DNA of 32,704 nucleotides from Nitriliruptorales bacterium (GTDB lineage: Bacteria > Actinomycetota > Nitriliruptoria > Euzebyales > JAHELV01), in the NCBI GenBank assembly GCA_024644015.1, contig JAHELV010000015.1:1-32704 (forward strand), in the 5' to 3' direction. Shown piece by piece: positions 1-7,409 of the stretch. Made by a program: the position numbers and the translations under genes. A model generated the notes under the pieces. It searched no databases. It was not told where the DNA came from and was given only the letters and a program-made list of their open reading frames with translations. Position 1 is the first letter of the stretch. Every line of letters starts with the position of its first letter.

Positions 1-278
1 AAGACAGCTCGCCAACGGCCAGGACTGAGGGCGGTCGCGGTGCTTCTGAGCCCACTGCCGTCGTAGCTGTCGAGGTGGGTGGACGGTCCCGGCGCACGCC
101 GACGCGGTCGATCACTTCGCACGCCCGAGATCGCGGAGTCGAGGCCGCTGGGCGGCGCGGACGCGTCGGTCGGGTAGGCTGCCGACGTGGTCTGGAGCCC
201 GCCGTCGACTCGGATCCGATCGCCGTCCTGATGAGCTCGATGCCGTAGGCGGCTCCTCGATATCGGACCCGAGGTCGT
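1..278. other. left edge, no supported gene
   Basis: No reading frame here could be tied to a protein family. One frame on the plus strand closes with TGA at 26-28 and could be the last residues of a gene outside the window, but eight codons are too few to support it. The last bases (GAGG at about 271-274) serve as the ribosome binding site of the DUF1622 gene. Confidence 0.4.
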
Positions 279-647
279 ATGGATATTGCCAGCGGTGACC
301 TTGAGCTCGCCCAAGTCATTGCCAACTGGATCGAGACTTTCGCGGTCGTGATCATCGGCGTCGCTGCGATCGGTGCGTTCGTACGCGGCGTGGCCCAGGG
401 CATGGTCCGTCGAGGCGATGCCTTCGACACGTTCAAGCGCACGCTGGCTCGTGGGCTGTTGATCGGCCTGGACCTGCTGATCGCGGGAGACATCATCACG
501 ACGGTGACTGTGGACCAGACCTTGGAGAACGTCCTCGCCCTGGGACTGCTGGTCGTGATCAGGACGTTCCTGAGCTGGACGCTGCTGTTGGACATGGAGG
601 GCCGCTGGCCGTGGCACAGGGGGGACAAGCCCGCCAAGGAGGGATGA
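279..647 (+). CDS. DUF1622 family membrane protein
   Basis: A 122-residue protein whose sequence matches my recollection of the DUF1622 family: small integral membrane proteins of unknown function, common in actinobacteria. Three hydrophobic segments are visible at about residues 18-36, 55-73 and 84-103. The second is preceded by the family-typical run of basic and acidic residues with F-x-x-F-K-R (residues 49-55). The C-terminus is charged (WPWHRGDKPAKEG). GAGG four bases before the ATG supports the start. It stands alone and ends 18 bases from the convergent TetR gene. Function unknown; the family call is from memory and fairly secure. Confidence 0.8.
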   Translation: MDIASGDLELAQVIANWIETFAVVIIGVAAIGAFVRGVAQGMVRRGDAFDTFKRTLARGLLIGLDLLIAGDIITTVTVDQTLENVLALGLLVVIRTFLSWTLLLDMEGRWPWHRGDKPAKEG

Positions 648-665
648 GCCCGCGGGGCCGTGTGG

Positions 666-1241
666 TCAGGCGGTCGCCGGGTGCTCCACCCCGGCCAGAC
701 CGCGCTCGATGACTGCCAGCATCCATTCGAAGCTCTGGTCGACATCGACGTCGAGCCCGAATCCGGACTGGTTCTCGAGCATGATGAACCCATGGAGCGC
801 GCTGCGGATGGTCCGGGCCGCGTGGACGGTGCGGATTCCGGTGAGGCCGTACCCGGAAAGAATGGCGAACAGCGGCTCGAGCAGCCGAGCCGCCTTCGCG
901 TCATAGTCGGGATCGCGGGGCCTGGCCCGCTGCGTCAGCAGATACACGCCCGGGTGGGCGGAGGCGAACGCCCGGTAGGCGTGCGCCATCGCACGTAGCC
1001 CCTCGCCGCCACCCAGCCCCATGACGACGCTGCGGCATGCGTCTGCCAGCTGGTCGATACCGTCGAGTGCGATGTCGCGTGCCAGGGCCTCCAGCCCGTC
1101 GATGTGGTTGTAGAGCGACGGCGGTTTGACACCGAGCTGGTCTGCGACGCGTGCGATGGTCAACGACGCCGGGCCCTCACGGTCGACCAACGCCGCCGCG
1201 GTCTGCACGACGGTCTGCGGGGTCAAGCCGGCGCGTGGCAT
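666..1241 (-). CDS. TetR/AcrR family repressor, WHG-type C-terminal domain
   Basis: A 191-residue DNA-binding regulator. Residues 7-52 form the TetR helix-turn-helix (LTIARVADQLGV followed by KPPSLYNHIDGL, the recognition helix with the typical LYNH). Residues 80-190 resemble the TetR C-terminal WHG domain (HGFIMLENQSGFGL). The open frame extends far upstream, but the ATG at 1241-1239 is chosen because it overlaps the hydrolase stop by one base (TGATG), which implies translational coupling, and gives the normal family length. It is the second gene of a hydrolase-regulator operon and probably represses that operon through the palindrome at 2048-2083. The ligand is unknown. Confidence 0.88.
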   Translation of the reverse strand: MPRAGLTPQTVVQTAAALVDREGPASLTIARVADQLGVKPPSLYNHIDGLEALARDIALDGIDQLADACRSVVMGLGGGEGLRAMAHAYRAFASAHPGVYLLTQRARPRDPDYDAKAARLLEPLFAILSGYGLTGIRTVHAARTIRSALHGFIMLENQSGFGLDVDVDQSFEWMLAVIERGLAGVEHPATA

Positions 1242-2035
1242 CAGGCACGCCGTCCGAGGAAAGCCAGGATGGCCTGCGCGACGACCTGCGGCTGCTCGAC
1301 GTGTGGGTAGTGTCCCGCTCCGTCGACGAGCACGTGTTGGCCTCCCAGTTCCGCGCTCACGGAGGCCGCCTCCGCCACCGGGTCTGGGAAGTGGTCGTCC
1401 GCCGACCCGAACACCACGAGGCTGGGATGATCGAGCCGTGAGACCTTCTCGGCCATACCGGCCCTGCCGGCGGTGAGGGTTCGGCGCACCGCCGCCCGAC
1501 GAGCCGGCTCGGCGACCATCGTCCGCAGCCGGCCCACTTCGGCTGCGAGGTCGCCGGGCGGGGAGGCCTTGTACCACCCGGTGTAGAGCTTGGCCCATAC
1601 CGCGGCCGCCCACGGTCCACGCAGCAGGCCCTTGAGCGCCACCCACTGCAGTCGACCCTTCAGCGAGCCGTCGGCGTGCAGATGCGGGCTGATGGCGACG
1701 ATGCCCCCGACGAGATCGGGGCGCTCCGCAGCCGCCCATATCGCCGCGGCGGGAGCGAACGACGTTCCGACAACAACGGCCGGACCGGCGTCGAGCGCCA
1801 CGATCAGGTCGACGATCGCCTGTGCGGTCGACTCGACCGTGTACTCGGACGCGGTCGACGAGTCGCCGTGGCCTGGAAGGTCTGCCGCGACGACGCGGTA
1901 GCCCGCGGATGCGATCCGGTCGACGACGAACCGGTACTCGCTGCGCAGGTCACCCGCACCCGGGAGCAGCACGACAAGGGGACCGGAGCCGACGCTGTCG
2001 TAGGCCAGCCCGGCGGGTGTGCTCATGGTGATCAT
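1241..2035 (-). CDS. alpha/beta-fold hydrolase
   Basis: A 264-residue alpha/beta hydrolase of the usual family length. The oxyanion region is L-P-G-A-G at residues 24-28, the nucleophile elbow is G-T-S-F-A with Ser92, the acid is Asp213 or Asp214 (GSADDHF), and the base is His242 in GAGHYPHVEQP. A variable cap lies at about residues 120-195. No signal peptide is seen, so it is probably cytoplasmic. The substrate cannot be told: esterase, lactonase or haloalkane-type activities all share this layout, though Ser rather than Asp at position 92 excludes a dehalogenase. It is co-transcribed and coupled with the downstream TetR gene, which suggests that the TetR ligand is the hydrolase substrate or product (inference). 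Confidence 0.88.
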   Translation of the reverse strand: MITMSTPAGLAYDSVGSGPLVVLLPGAGDLRSEYRFVVDRIASAGYRVVAADLPGHGDSSTASEYTVESTAQAIVDLIVALDAGPAVVVGTSFAPAAAIWAAAERPDLVGGIVAISPHLHADGSLKGRLQWVALKGLLRGPWAAAVWAKLYTGWYKASPPGDLAAEVGRLRTMVAEPARRAAVRRTLTAGRAGMAEKVSRLDHPSLVVFGSADDHFPDPVAEAASVSAELGGQHVLVDGAGHYPHVEQPQVVAQAILAFLGRRA

Positions 2036-2047
2036 CGCAGCCTCCAG

Positions 2048-2083
2048 ACTAAGGATAGTAGCACTTTAACTAATGATCTTAGT
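2048..2083. promoter_or_regulatory. palindromic operator candidate for the TetR regulator
   Basis: This is an AT-rich island in GC-rich surroundings. The outer arms ACTAAGGAT (2048-2056) and ATCTTAGT (2076-2083) form an imperfect inverted repeat. Nested inside is ACTAATGATCTTAGT (2069-2083), whose ACTAA/TTAGT arms are perfect with five bases between. The inner palindrome fills the spacer between the -35 and -10 boxes of the hydrolase promoter, a classical position for a TetR operator. Assignment to the neighbouring TetR protein is inferred. Confidence 0.6.
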
Positions 2084-2091
2084 TTTGTCAA
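2063..2091 (-). promoter_or_regulatory. promoter of the hydrolase-TetR operon
   Basis: On the minus strand a perfect -35 box TTGACA (2091-2086) is followed after 17 bases by TAAAGT (2068-2063), which matches four of six -10 positions. The start codon is at 2035, leaving a leader of about 20 bases. The spacing and the consensus -35 make this the best sigma-70 promoter seen in the window. Confidence 0.6.
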
Positions 2092-2325
2092 GTCGCGTAG
2101 CCTCCACGATGGCTTCGACGGACACGACGTCGTCGAGCTCGTCGCGGCTGTCGACCGGTGAGTGCACCGCCGCCTGCACCGCAGGCCCCGGCACGACGCC
2201 GAGCTCGCGGGCGAACAACTCGGTGCAGGCGGCAAGCTGCAGGGCGGCGGCCCCGTCGTCGCCGGCGGTGCGGTACGCCCTGATCAGCAGCGCCTGGTTG
2301 TTCTCGTCCAACGGGTTCATGGCGA
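2066..2325 (-). pseudogene. fragment of a BTAD/SARP-type transcriptional regulator
   Basis: An open frame from about 2383 to a TAA at 2066 encodes a piece of a bacterial transcriptional activator domain. The recognisable part (AMNPLDENNQALLIRAY, AACTELFARELGV, PGPAVQAAV, then VSVEAIVEA) is the tetratricopeptide-like stretch of AfsR/DnrI-type regulators. There is no winged-helix DNA-binding domain before it and the usual continuation after it is missing. Its 5' side runs into the oppositely oriented DUF4242 gene and its 3' end into the hydrolase promoter. It is best read as a remnant with both ends lost; a small functional protein is unlikely. Confidence 0.6.
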
Positions 2326-2369
2326 CGACCCGCACGGCAGCGGCGGGACCGCGGAACAAGGCGCGTCTC

Positions 2370-2622
2370 ATGTCGCTGTTCATGGACGTTGCACACGATC
2401 AAGGGCGGAGTCTCAGTCGACGCCGTCGCCGCCGCCCACGAGAAGGACCTCGGCACCCAGGGCACCTACGGCGTCGACTATCGACGGTACTGGGTCGACG
2501 AGGCGGCCGGGAAGATCTTCTGTCTGGTCGACGCGCCCGACGCGGAGGCCGCGAACACCGTGCACCGCGAAGCGTACGGTCTCGTTGCTGACGAGATCTA
2601 CACGGTCAGCGAGCACTCCTAG
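2370..2622 (+). pseudogene. DUF4242 (nickel-binding-type) protein gene with an N-terminal frameshift
   Basis: The body (HTIKGGVSVDAVAAAHEKDL, then YRRYWVDEAAGKIFCLVDAP and VHREAYGLVADEIY) matches the small DUF4242 proteins. Translation in that frame can begin only at a TTG at 2389, which lacks the conserved N-terminus. In the neighbouring frame the ATG at 2370, with AAGG upstream, reads MSLFMDV and then leaves the frame. One T too many in GACGTTGCAC (2385-2394) separates the two; without it the product would read MSLFMDVHTIKGG as in the family. The cause is either a genuine frameshift or a one-base sequence error. Function in the family is not established. Confidence 0.75.
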
Positions 2623-2712
2623 CGTCGACCGCATCAGGCAGGCGACTCGTACGATCTGGCTGCGACCCGTATCCGCGATGGCAGCGGCGTTGCGGGTGCA
2701 CCGAGTCGCCTG

Positions 2713-2970
2713 TCAGATCCCGGCGTCGTCCTCCTCGGCGATGACGAGCGCCTCGAGGTCCTCGCGGGTCGTTGGACGGTCGTGGTCGCTGACTTCTTCC
2801 ACGTCGTGGTCCTGCATGGCGATCCGTCGAACCTCGTCTGGATCGATGCCATGGTCGGCCAGCGCCTGGAGCTCCTCGACGCTCAGTTCGACGTCGGGCG
2901 TCGCGGCAAGTCGACGTCGGATCCTCTCTGCGCTTGCTGCCGTTGCGGGCCGAACGGGATGTTCGGTCAT
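2713..2970 (-). CDS. small acidic hypothetical protein
   Basis: An 85-residue protein that I do not recognise. It is soluble and acidic, with a basic first third (residues 7-22, RIRRRLAA) and a C-terminal half rich in Asp and Glu ending VIAEEDDAGI. It has no cysteine, signal peptide or membrane segment. A strong GGAGG five bases before the ATG (2971-2980 on the plus strand reads as its complement) supports a real gene. It lies 100 bases downstream of hoxX on the same strand, so it may be read from the same transcript, but nothing else links the two. Confidence 0.6.
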   Translation of the reverse strand: MTEHPVRPATAASAERIRRRLAATPDVELSVEELQALADHGIDPDEVRRIAMQDHDVEEVSDHDRPTTREDLEALVIAEEDDAGI

Positions 2971-3070
2971 CTTCCCCTCCGATCGTGTGGGACCCCACTA
3001 TCTCATCCGCCCGTGGCGTCGCAGGAGCGTACGCACTCCCCACCGGCCGGGGGCCCGAGGCGTGGGGCGG

Positions 3071-4813
3071 TCAGACGCCGATCCGGGCGACTGCGCGAGG
3101 CGTGCGCGCCGTTGAACGGTCGGCGAGGGCGGAGGCTGCGAGCAGGTGGGCTGGGGTCGACCGCGGGCGCCGCTTGGTCACGAACGCCCGTCGTGCGGCA
3201 GCGAACCCGTGGCGATCGTCGAAGATGTCCCGGCTCATCTCCGCCAGCTCCTGCACGCGGTACGTCTCCAGGGGCCGGCGACGCTCGTCGGCGGCCCGGG
3301 CCGCACGCTTCGCTTCGAGCAGCCGGTCGAACCCCTCGCCGACCGCGAGTTCGGCGGCGTCGGCGACCACGGCAGCGTCGAACTGCTCCCGTGTGCCCGA
3401 CAGCACGTGATCGACCAGACCGCTGCGGACGGCGTCGGCCGCGCCGATCGGCAGGCACCGCTCGGTCAGGGCCCGGGCGTGGCGGTCACCGACGCGTCTG
3501 GGCAGCACATAGGTCCAGTACTCGGAGCCGTACAGCCCCATGGTCCGGTAGTGCGGGTTGAGCACGACCCCGTCGCGCAGCACGACGCGGTCTGCGCCCA
3601 ACGCCAGCATGACGCCGCCGGCGCCGGCGTTGCCCGCGACGGATGCGATGATCAGCTGGTCTGTGCACGTGATGATCTCGCGGCATGCGTCGTCGATCGC
3701 GGTGATGTTGCGCCACGCCTCCATCATCGGCTCGGTCGACGCGTCGATGACGTTGAGGTGGATGCCGTTGGAGAACGTCTCGCCTCCGCCGATGACCAGC
3801 ACGCGGGTGTCCTGCGTCGTCGCCCGCCGCAACGCCGCCGCAAGCCGGCGGCACTGCGAGGTCGACATCGCCCCGTTGTGAAAGTCAAAGCGCAGGACGC
3901 CGATGCTGCCGTCCCGGTGGTAGCTGATCTCCCGCGGGCCGACGTCGCCGGCGTCGGGTGCGTCCAGCAGTTCCGGCACGCCGCGCAGGTGGTCGGCCAG
4001 TGCGACGGTCGCAGGGAGCTTGACGGCCGCGTCCGCCGTCCGTGCAAGCCGGACGTGGCCGATCCACACCGTCCGATCTCCTGAGCGCACGAGCACCGCG
4101 CCGTGCCTGCGTCGGACGACGGTGCCGGGCCGACCGGGATGCGCGGGCCCGACGTGTGCGTCGAAGACAGACAGCGACTGCCCGCACAAGGTGGTGCGCA
4201 CACCCGGTGACCCGTCGGCCGCCCGGATCCGACGCACGATCTCGTCGGCTGACTCCGACCACGAGAACGAGCGGTCGGACTGGCGCATCAGCGGGCGCAG
4301 GCGGCCGTGGACTCCAGGCTCACCGTCGCCGACCGGCGTCGGGACGAACGCCGGGTCGCCGGCCTTGACGACGACCTCGCGGATCACGTCGATCGCAGCG
4401 TCCGCCACCGGCCCGTTGTACAGGCTGCTCTTGCGTGGGGGATGCGCCGGGAGCTGGAAGCGGCGCGTGGCCCAGACGGGACCCGCGTCCATCTCGTCGA
4501 CCGCCTGCAGGGCCGTCAGCCCCCACTCGGTGACGCCGTCCGTGATCGCCCAGTCCAGCGACGACGGACCACGGTCGCCGGGGGGACCCGGATGGACGAT
4601 GATGGTGCGGTAGCGCGTCCACACGTCGGTCGGCACCCGTTCGCGCAGGAACGGGCAGACGATGAGGTCGGGATCGACCTCGGCGACGTCGGATCGGATC
4701 ATGTCCGCGTCGCCGGCGAGGCGGACATTGACGTCGTGGCCCGCCGCGCACAGCTCGATCCACGCACGCTGACTAAGGCCGTTGAACGCCGAGCACAGCA
4801 ACAGAATCCTCAC
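3071..4813 (-). CDS. hoxX: hydrogenase maturation protein HoxX (CO-ligand synthesis)
   Basis: A 580-residue two-domain protein of normal HoxX length. Residues 1-285 are a formyltransferase-like half: IIVHPGPPGDRGPSSLDWAI places His74 in the formyl-tetrahydrofolate site, and Asp109 sits in VDEMDAGPVW. Residues 295-480 are an enoyl-CoA hydratase-like half, with GGGETFSNGIHLN (342-354) and VAGNAGAGGVMLALGADR (392-409). In the known family, HoxX takes formyl from formyl-THF through formyl-CoA to release the CO that becomes the iron ligand of [NiFe]-hydrogenases when oxygen is present. The start is GTG at 4813 with a weak binding site. No hydrogenase or hyp genes lie in the window, so the partner enzyme must be elsewhere or lost. 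Confidence 0.9.
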   Translation of the reverse strand: MRILLLCSAFNGLSQRAWIELCAAGHDVNVRLAGDADMIRSDVAEVDPDLIVCPFLRERVPTDVWTRYRTIIVHPGPPGDRGPSSLDWAITDGVTEWGLTALQAVDEMDAGPVWATRRFQLPAHPPRKSSLYNGPVADAAIDVIREVVVKAGDPAFVPTPVGDGEPGVHGRLRPLMRQSDRSFSWSESADEIVRRIRAADGSPGVRTTLCGQSLSVFDAHVGPAHPGRPGTVVRRRHGAVLVRSGDRTVWIGHVRLARTADAAVKLPATVALADHLRGVPELLDAPDAGDVGPREISYHRDGSIGVLRFDFHNGAMSTSQCRRLAAALRRATTQDTRVLVIGGGETFSNGIHLNVIDASTEPMMEAWRNITAIDDACREIITCTDQLIIASVAGNAGAGGVMLALGADRVVLRDGVVLNPHYRTMGLYGSEYWTYVLPRRVGDRHARALTERCLPIGAADAVRSGLVDHVLSGTREQFDAAVVADAAELAVGEGFDRLLEAKRAARAADERRRPLETYRVQELAEMSRDIFDDRHGFAAARRAFVTKRRPRSTPAHLLAASALADRSTARTPRAVARIGV

Positions 4814-4918
4814 GAGACACCCCGGGAGCCGTGTCAGTCACTTCTTCCCGGAGATGAGATCGATCGCCGACACCAGATACATGTCAGTGGCGCGGGCCCC
4901 GCGAGCCGACCGCAATTG

Positions 4919-4954
4919 GTGATGGCCGGCCGTCGCTGCCCGGCCGGCCTTCAC
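4919..4954 (-). terminator. hairpin terminator after the membrane-protein pair
   Basis: GTGATGGCCGGCCG (4919-4932) and CGGCCGGCCTTCAC (4941-4954) pair over 14 positions with one mismatch around an eight-base loop. It lies 11 bases beyond the stop codon of the 206-residue membrane protein and before hoxX. There is no T-tract, as is common in high-GC actinobacteria. Confidence 0.6.
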
Positions 4955-4964
4955 CACGCCGGCG

Positions 4965-5585
4965 CTACCCGGCGATCTGTCGTATCCGCGTCGCCTGGAA
5001 CCGCAGCACCTGCACGATCGTCGCGAGGCCGAGCGAGATCGACAGCAGGTAGACCGCCGTGCCGATGCGGCGGACGGCCTCCAGCTGGATCGCCCAGGTC
5101 TCCGCGTTGGCCAAGGCACTGGCGTTGCCACCGGCGATTGCAGCGGCTGCGACGAAGTGCAGGATCACCGCTGCCAGCAGTGTCATCATCGCCATCATCA
5201 TTCCGACGATGAACAGCTTGGCCGAGCCGGGCATGCGCAGCGCGTGCACCTGGGCACCAGCGGCCTGCTGCACCGCGCCGCCGCCGACACGGAACTCGCC
5301 AAGGATGCGCGCGATGGCGAACGAGATCGCCGCGAACACCGACGCGAAGCCGAGGAACATGAAGCCGGGCACGACGTGGTTGAGCGACGCGATGGTCGAC
5401 TCGGCGCCGCCGGACGCGATCGCGTCCGCCCGGGCGATCGCCAGGATGAACCCGACGGCGAAGGCCACCAGCGCCATGAGCAGCATCGGCAGCCACAGGA
5501 CACGCCCGATGCGCTGCGGCAGGATCCGGCTCGGTGCGGAATCGAAGGTCTTGTACCTGAAGTCGGTTGCTGTTGCAGTTGTCAT
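4965..5585 (-). CDS. membrane protein of unknown family, shorter member of a paralogous pair
   Basis: A 206-residue membrane protein that I do not recognise. Four hydrophobic segments lie at about residues 29-52, 72-95, 121-150 and 175-198. Between segments 2 and 3 is a loop (VGGGAVQQAAG, residues 100-110, then VHALRMPGSAKLF, 113-125) that is nearly repeated in the upstream gene. The whole protein aligns with the C-terminal 60% of that neighbour. The ATG at 5585 is preceded by a consensus AGGAGG, and the gene starts 11 bases after the upstream stop, so the two form an operon. The open frame upstream of this ATG is a shadow. Possible roles (membrane sensor, transporter accessory) are guesses. 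Confidence 0.8.
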   Translation of the reverse strand: MTTATATDFRYKTFDSAPSRILPQRIGRVLWLPMLLMALVAFAVGFILAIARADAIASGGAESTIASLNHVVPGFMFLGFASVFAAISFAIARILGEFRVGGGAVQQAAGAQVHALRMPGSAKLFIVGMMMAMMTLLAAVILHFVAAAAIAGGNASALANAETWAIQLEAVRRIGTAVYLLSISLGLATIVQVLRFQATRIRQIAG

Positions 5586-5596
5586 CGCGATACCTC

Positions 5597-6565
5597 CTAG
5601 CTGCCCGTCTCGATGATCCTGGTGATGCGCCAGAACTGGAAGCCGAGCACCCTGGCGATCGTGGCGAGCGCCAGCACGATCCCGGCCAGCAGGAGGCCGA
5701 GTCCGAGTTCGCGGAAGGGACCCAGCCACGCGAAGTTGGCGGCCACGCCAACCGCGTCCGTCGACGTCGCCGCCCACAGGTAGACGACGAACTGCGCGAT
5801 CGAGACCGTCATCCCGGCCATCATCAGTCCGACGAACAGCTTGGCGGTCACCGGCATCCGCAGGGTCAGAACAGGCACGCCCAGACCGGCCTGCACCTGA
5901 CCGCCGCCGGAGCGCAGCCCCGCGAGGATCGACCCGAGCAGGAACGAGATGCCGCCGAGCAGCATGCCTTCGCCGAGGAACTGCAGGCCCTGCGTCCACG
6001 CTGCCGCGGTCGCGGTCGCTGTGCCGTCGGCAGCACTGCTCGACCAGACGAACGACACGATCAACCCGACGATGACTGCCATGGCGCCCATCGCCAGCAT
6101 CGGCGCCCACAACGCCTGCGCCATCCGGTGGATCAACAGCGGTCGTGGCTCGTCGACGGTCACCGTCGCGCGACCGTACCCCGTCACGGCGGCACCCTGC
6201 TCGAGCGCCGCGGCAACGACCGCGGGCTCGGCGTCTTGCTTGAGCGCTGGCAGCGCCGCCTCGACACTGTCCACCCGCAACCACAGGCGCACGAGGATGC
6301 CCACAAGCACCACGGCGATGCCGAACTTGATGGTCGCGAACGCGGTGGTGGTCAGCCCGAACGACCACGCGAGGGTGGCGGCTGTGGCGGTGGCGTCGAC
6401 GGCAGCGGCGGCGGCGAAGTTCGCGATCAGCGTGATCGTCGCGAGGCCGACGCCGATGACGCCGAGTACGATCCCCAACGTTCTGTGCCCGGATCTGCTG
6501 CGGTAGTCGGCATTCGGCCGGGGACGCGTCAACGTCCGCGGCAATGCCGTTGAGATGGTCGCCAT
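5597..6565 (-). CDS. membrane protein of unknown family, longer member of a paralogous pair
   Basis: A 322-residue membrane protein with six hydrophobic segments: about residues 29-54, 71-95, 150-173, 190-212, 232-258 and 283-306. The first two are extra; the last four match the downstream protein. The shared loop reads SGGGQVQAGLGV then LTLRMPVTAKLF (about residues 215-237). A cytoplasmic stretch of about 50 residues separates segments 2 and 3. AAGGAGGG before the ATG at 6565 decides the start; the 31 residues upstream in frame have no binding site and low-complexity basic content. First gene of a two-gene operon. No family name can be given. Confidence 0.8.
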   Translation of the reverse strand: MATISTALPRTLTRPRPNADYRSRSGHRTLGIVLGVIGVGLATITLIANFAAAAAVDATATAATLAWSFGLTTTAFATIKFGIAVVLVGILVRLWLRVDSVEAALPALKQDAEPAVVAAALEQGAAVTGYGRATVTVDEPRPLLIHRMAQALWAPMLAMGAMAVIVGLIVSFVWSSSAADGTATATAAAWTQGLQFLGEGMLLGGISFLLGSILAGLRSGGGQVQAGLGVPVLTLRMPVTAKLFVGLMMAGMTVSIAQFVVYLWAATSTDAVGVAANFAWLGPFRELGLGLLLAGIVLALATIARVLGFQFWRITRIIETGS

Positions 6566-6693
6566 GTGACCCTCCTTCGCTCGATGATCACGCGGGGTCC
6601 AACCCCGCGACCATCGCAGCGAGCCCGCAGTGTCCGCCACGTGACGAAGATCGTGCACTTGTGAACTCGGGCGAGAGGGCTCTAGAACAGCGC

Positions 6694-6717
6694 GAAGCCC
6701 CGCCGAAGCGGGGCTTC
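6694..6717 (-). terminator. hairpin terminator after the cold-shock gene
   Basis: A perfect 9-bp stem, GAAGCCCCG (6694-6702) with CGGGGCTTC (6709-6717), and a six-base loop. It sits between the stop of the cold-shock gene and the start of the membrane-protein operon, both on the minus strand. There is no clear T-tract. Confidence 0.7.
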
Positions 6718-6781
6718 TGTTGGTGCAGGTAGGTCGCGACAGTTCGCCTTGCGGCGGGCAGCACGACCGCCCGCAGTCAGC

Positions 6782-6985
6782 TCACAGCGCTTCGACGTCG
6801 CTCGCCTGCGGGCCCTTCTGCCCCTCGGTGACCGTGTAGCTCACGCGCTGCCCCTCATCGAGGCTCTTGTAACCCGAGCCCTTGATGGCAGAGAAATGAA
6901 CAAACAGGTCGTCGCCGCCGCCTTCTGGGCTGACGAAGCCGTAGCCCTTGTCGGCGTTGAACCACTTGACCGTACCTTCTGGCAT
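6782..6985 (-). CDS. CspA-family cold-shock protein
   Basis: A 67-residue single cold-shock domain, the usual length. It begins [20 protein letters not shown], containing the RNP1 motif (KGYGFV, residues 13-18), followed by RNP2 (DLFVHFSAI, 26-34) and the typical end ([10 protein letters not shown]). Such proteins bind single-stranded RNA and DNA and act as RNA chaperones in the cytoplasm. GGAA seven bases before the ATG is a modest binding site. The gene diverges from a DEAD-box helicase, a pairing that makes sense functionally because both remodel RNA structure. More than one csp gene is normal in actinobacteria, so no letter is assigned. Confidence 0.95.
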   Translation of the reverse strand: MPEGTVKWFNADKGYGFVSPEGGGDDLFVHFSAIKGSGYKSLDEGQRVSYTVTEGQKGPQASDVEAL

Positions 6986-7409
6986 GCATATTCCGATCTG
7001 GAACGCACAGACGCCGGGTTACTCCGTATGAGAAATTGGACCCCGACCGGGTGCGCGAGAAGCACAGTTTAGCGGCTGTGACCGTCGGCTGCCGTGCAGC
7101 CAGATCGCAGCTGCTGCGCAGCCACACCCGCATTCGCGCCTGCGCCGCATACACTGTCGAGCACGGACAGGGGCCTTGGCGCCTTCCGGGACACGTGCGC
7201 CGCCCTGCTCGCACATGCGACAGACACACCAGGCGCCGGATTCGATCACGATCGTCACCGACCGTCAGTCGTCTTCAGGCGTGTTCGCCAGACGGCACGG
7301 CCGCGTGCGCACGCACGCGCAACGCCTCGTCACGCACGTCCGGATTGCCATGGGCGTGCGCCCGACCATCGCCGGCGTCACCGCCGGCGGGAAACGACAG
7401 ATCACCCTC
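6986..7409. other. 424-base divergent intergenic region (cold-shock gene / helicase)
   Basis: No supported gene. On the minus strand TAAACT at 7071-7066 could be a -10 box for the cold-shock gene, giving a leader of about 75 bases. Near the helicase end a perfect 7-bp hairpin, GCCGGCG (7371-7377) and CGCCGGC (7382-7388), lies 21 bases before the helicase ATG at 7410. The helicase frame stays open back to 7176, but that upstream part is basic low-complexity sequence without motifs. Confidence 0.4.

Noticed and set aside
666-1739. Long minus-strand frame of 357 codons covering the TetR gene and part of the hydrolase
   Set aside because: The first half is Arg/Gly-rich out-of-frame translation of the hydrolase; the TetR domain begins at the ATG at 1241.
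4838-5131. 97-codon minus-strand frame between hoxX and the membrane proteins
   Set aside because: Mostly a shadow of the membrane protein gene and crosses the terminator hairpin; no binding site or family.
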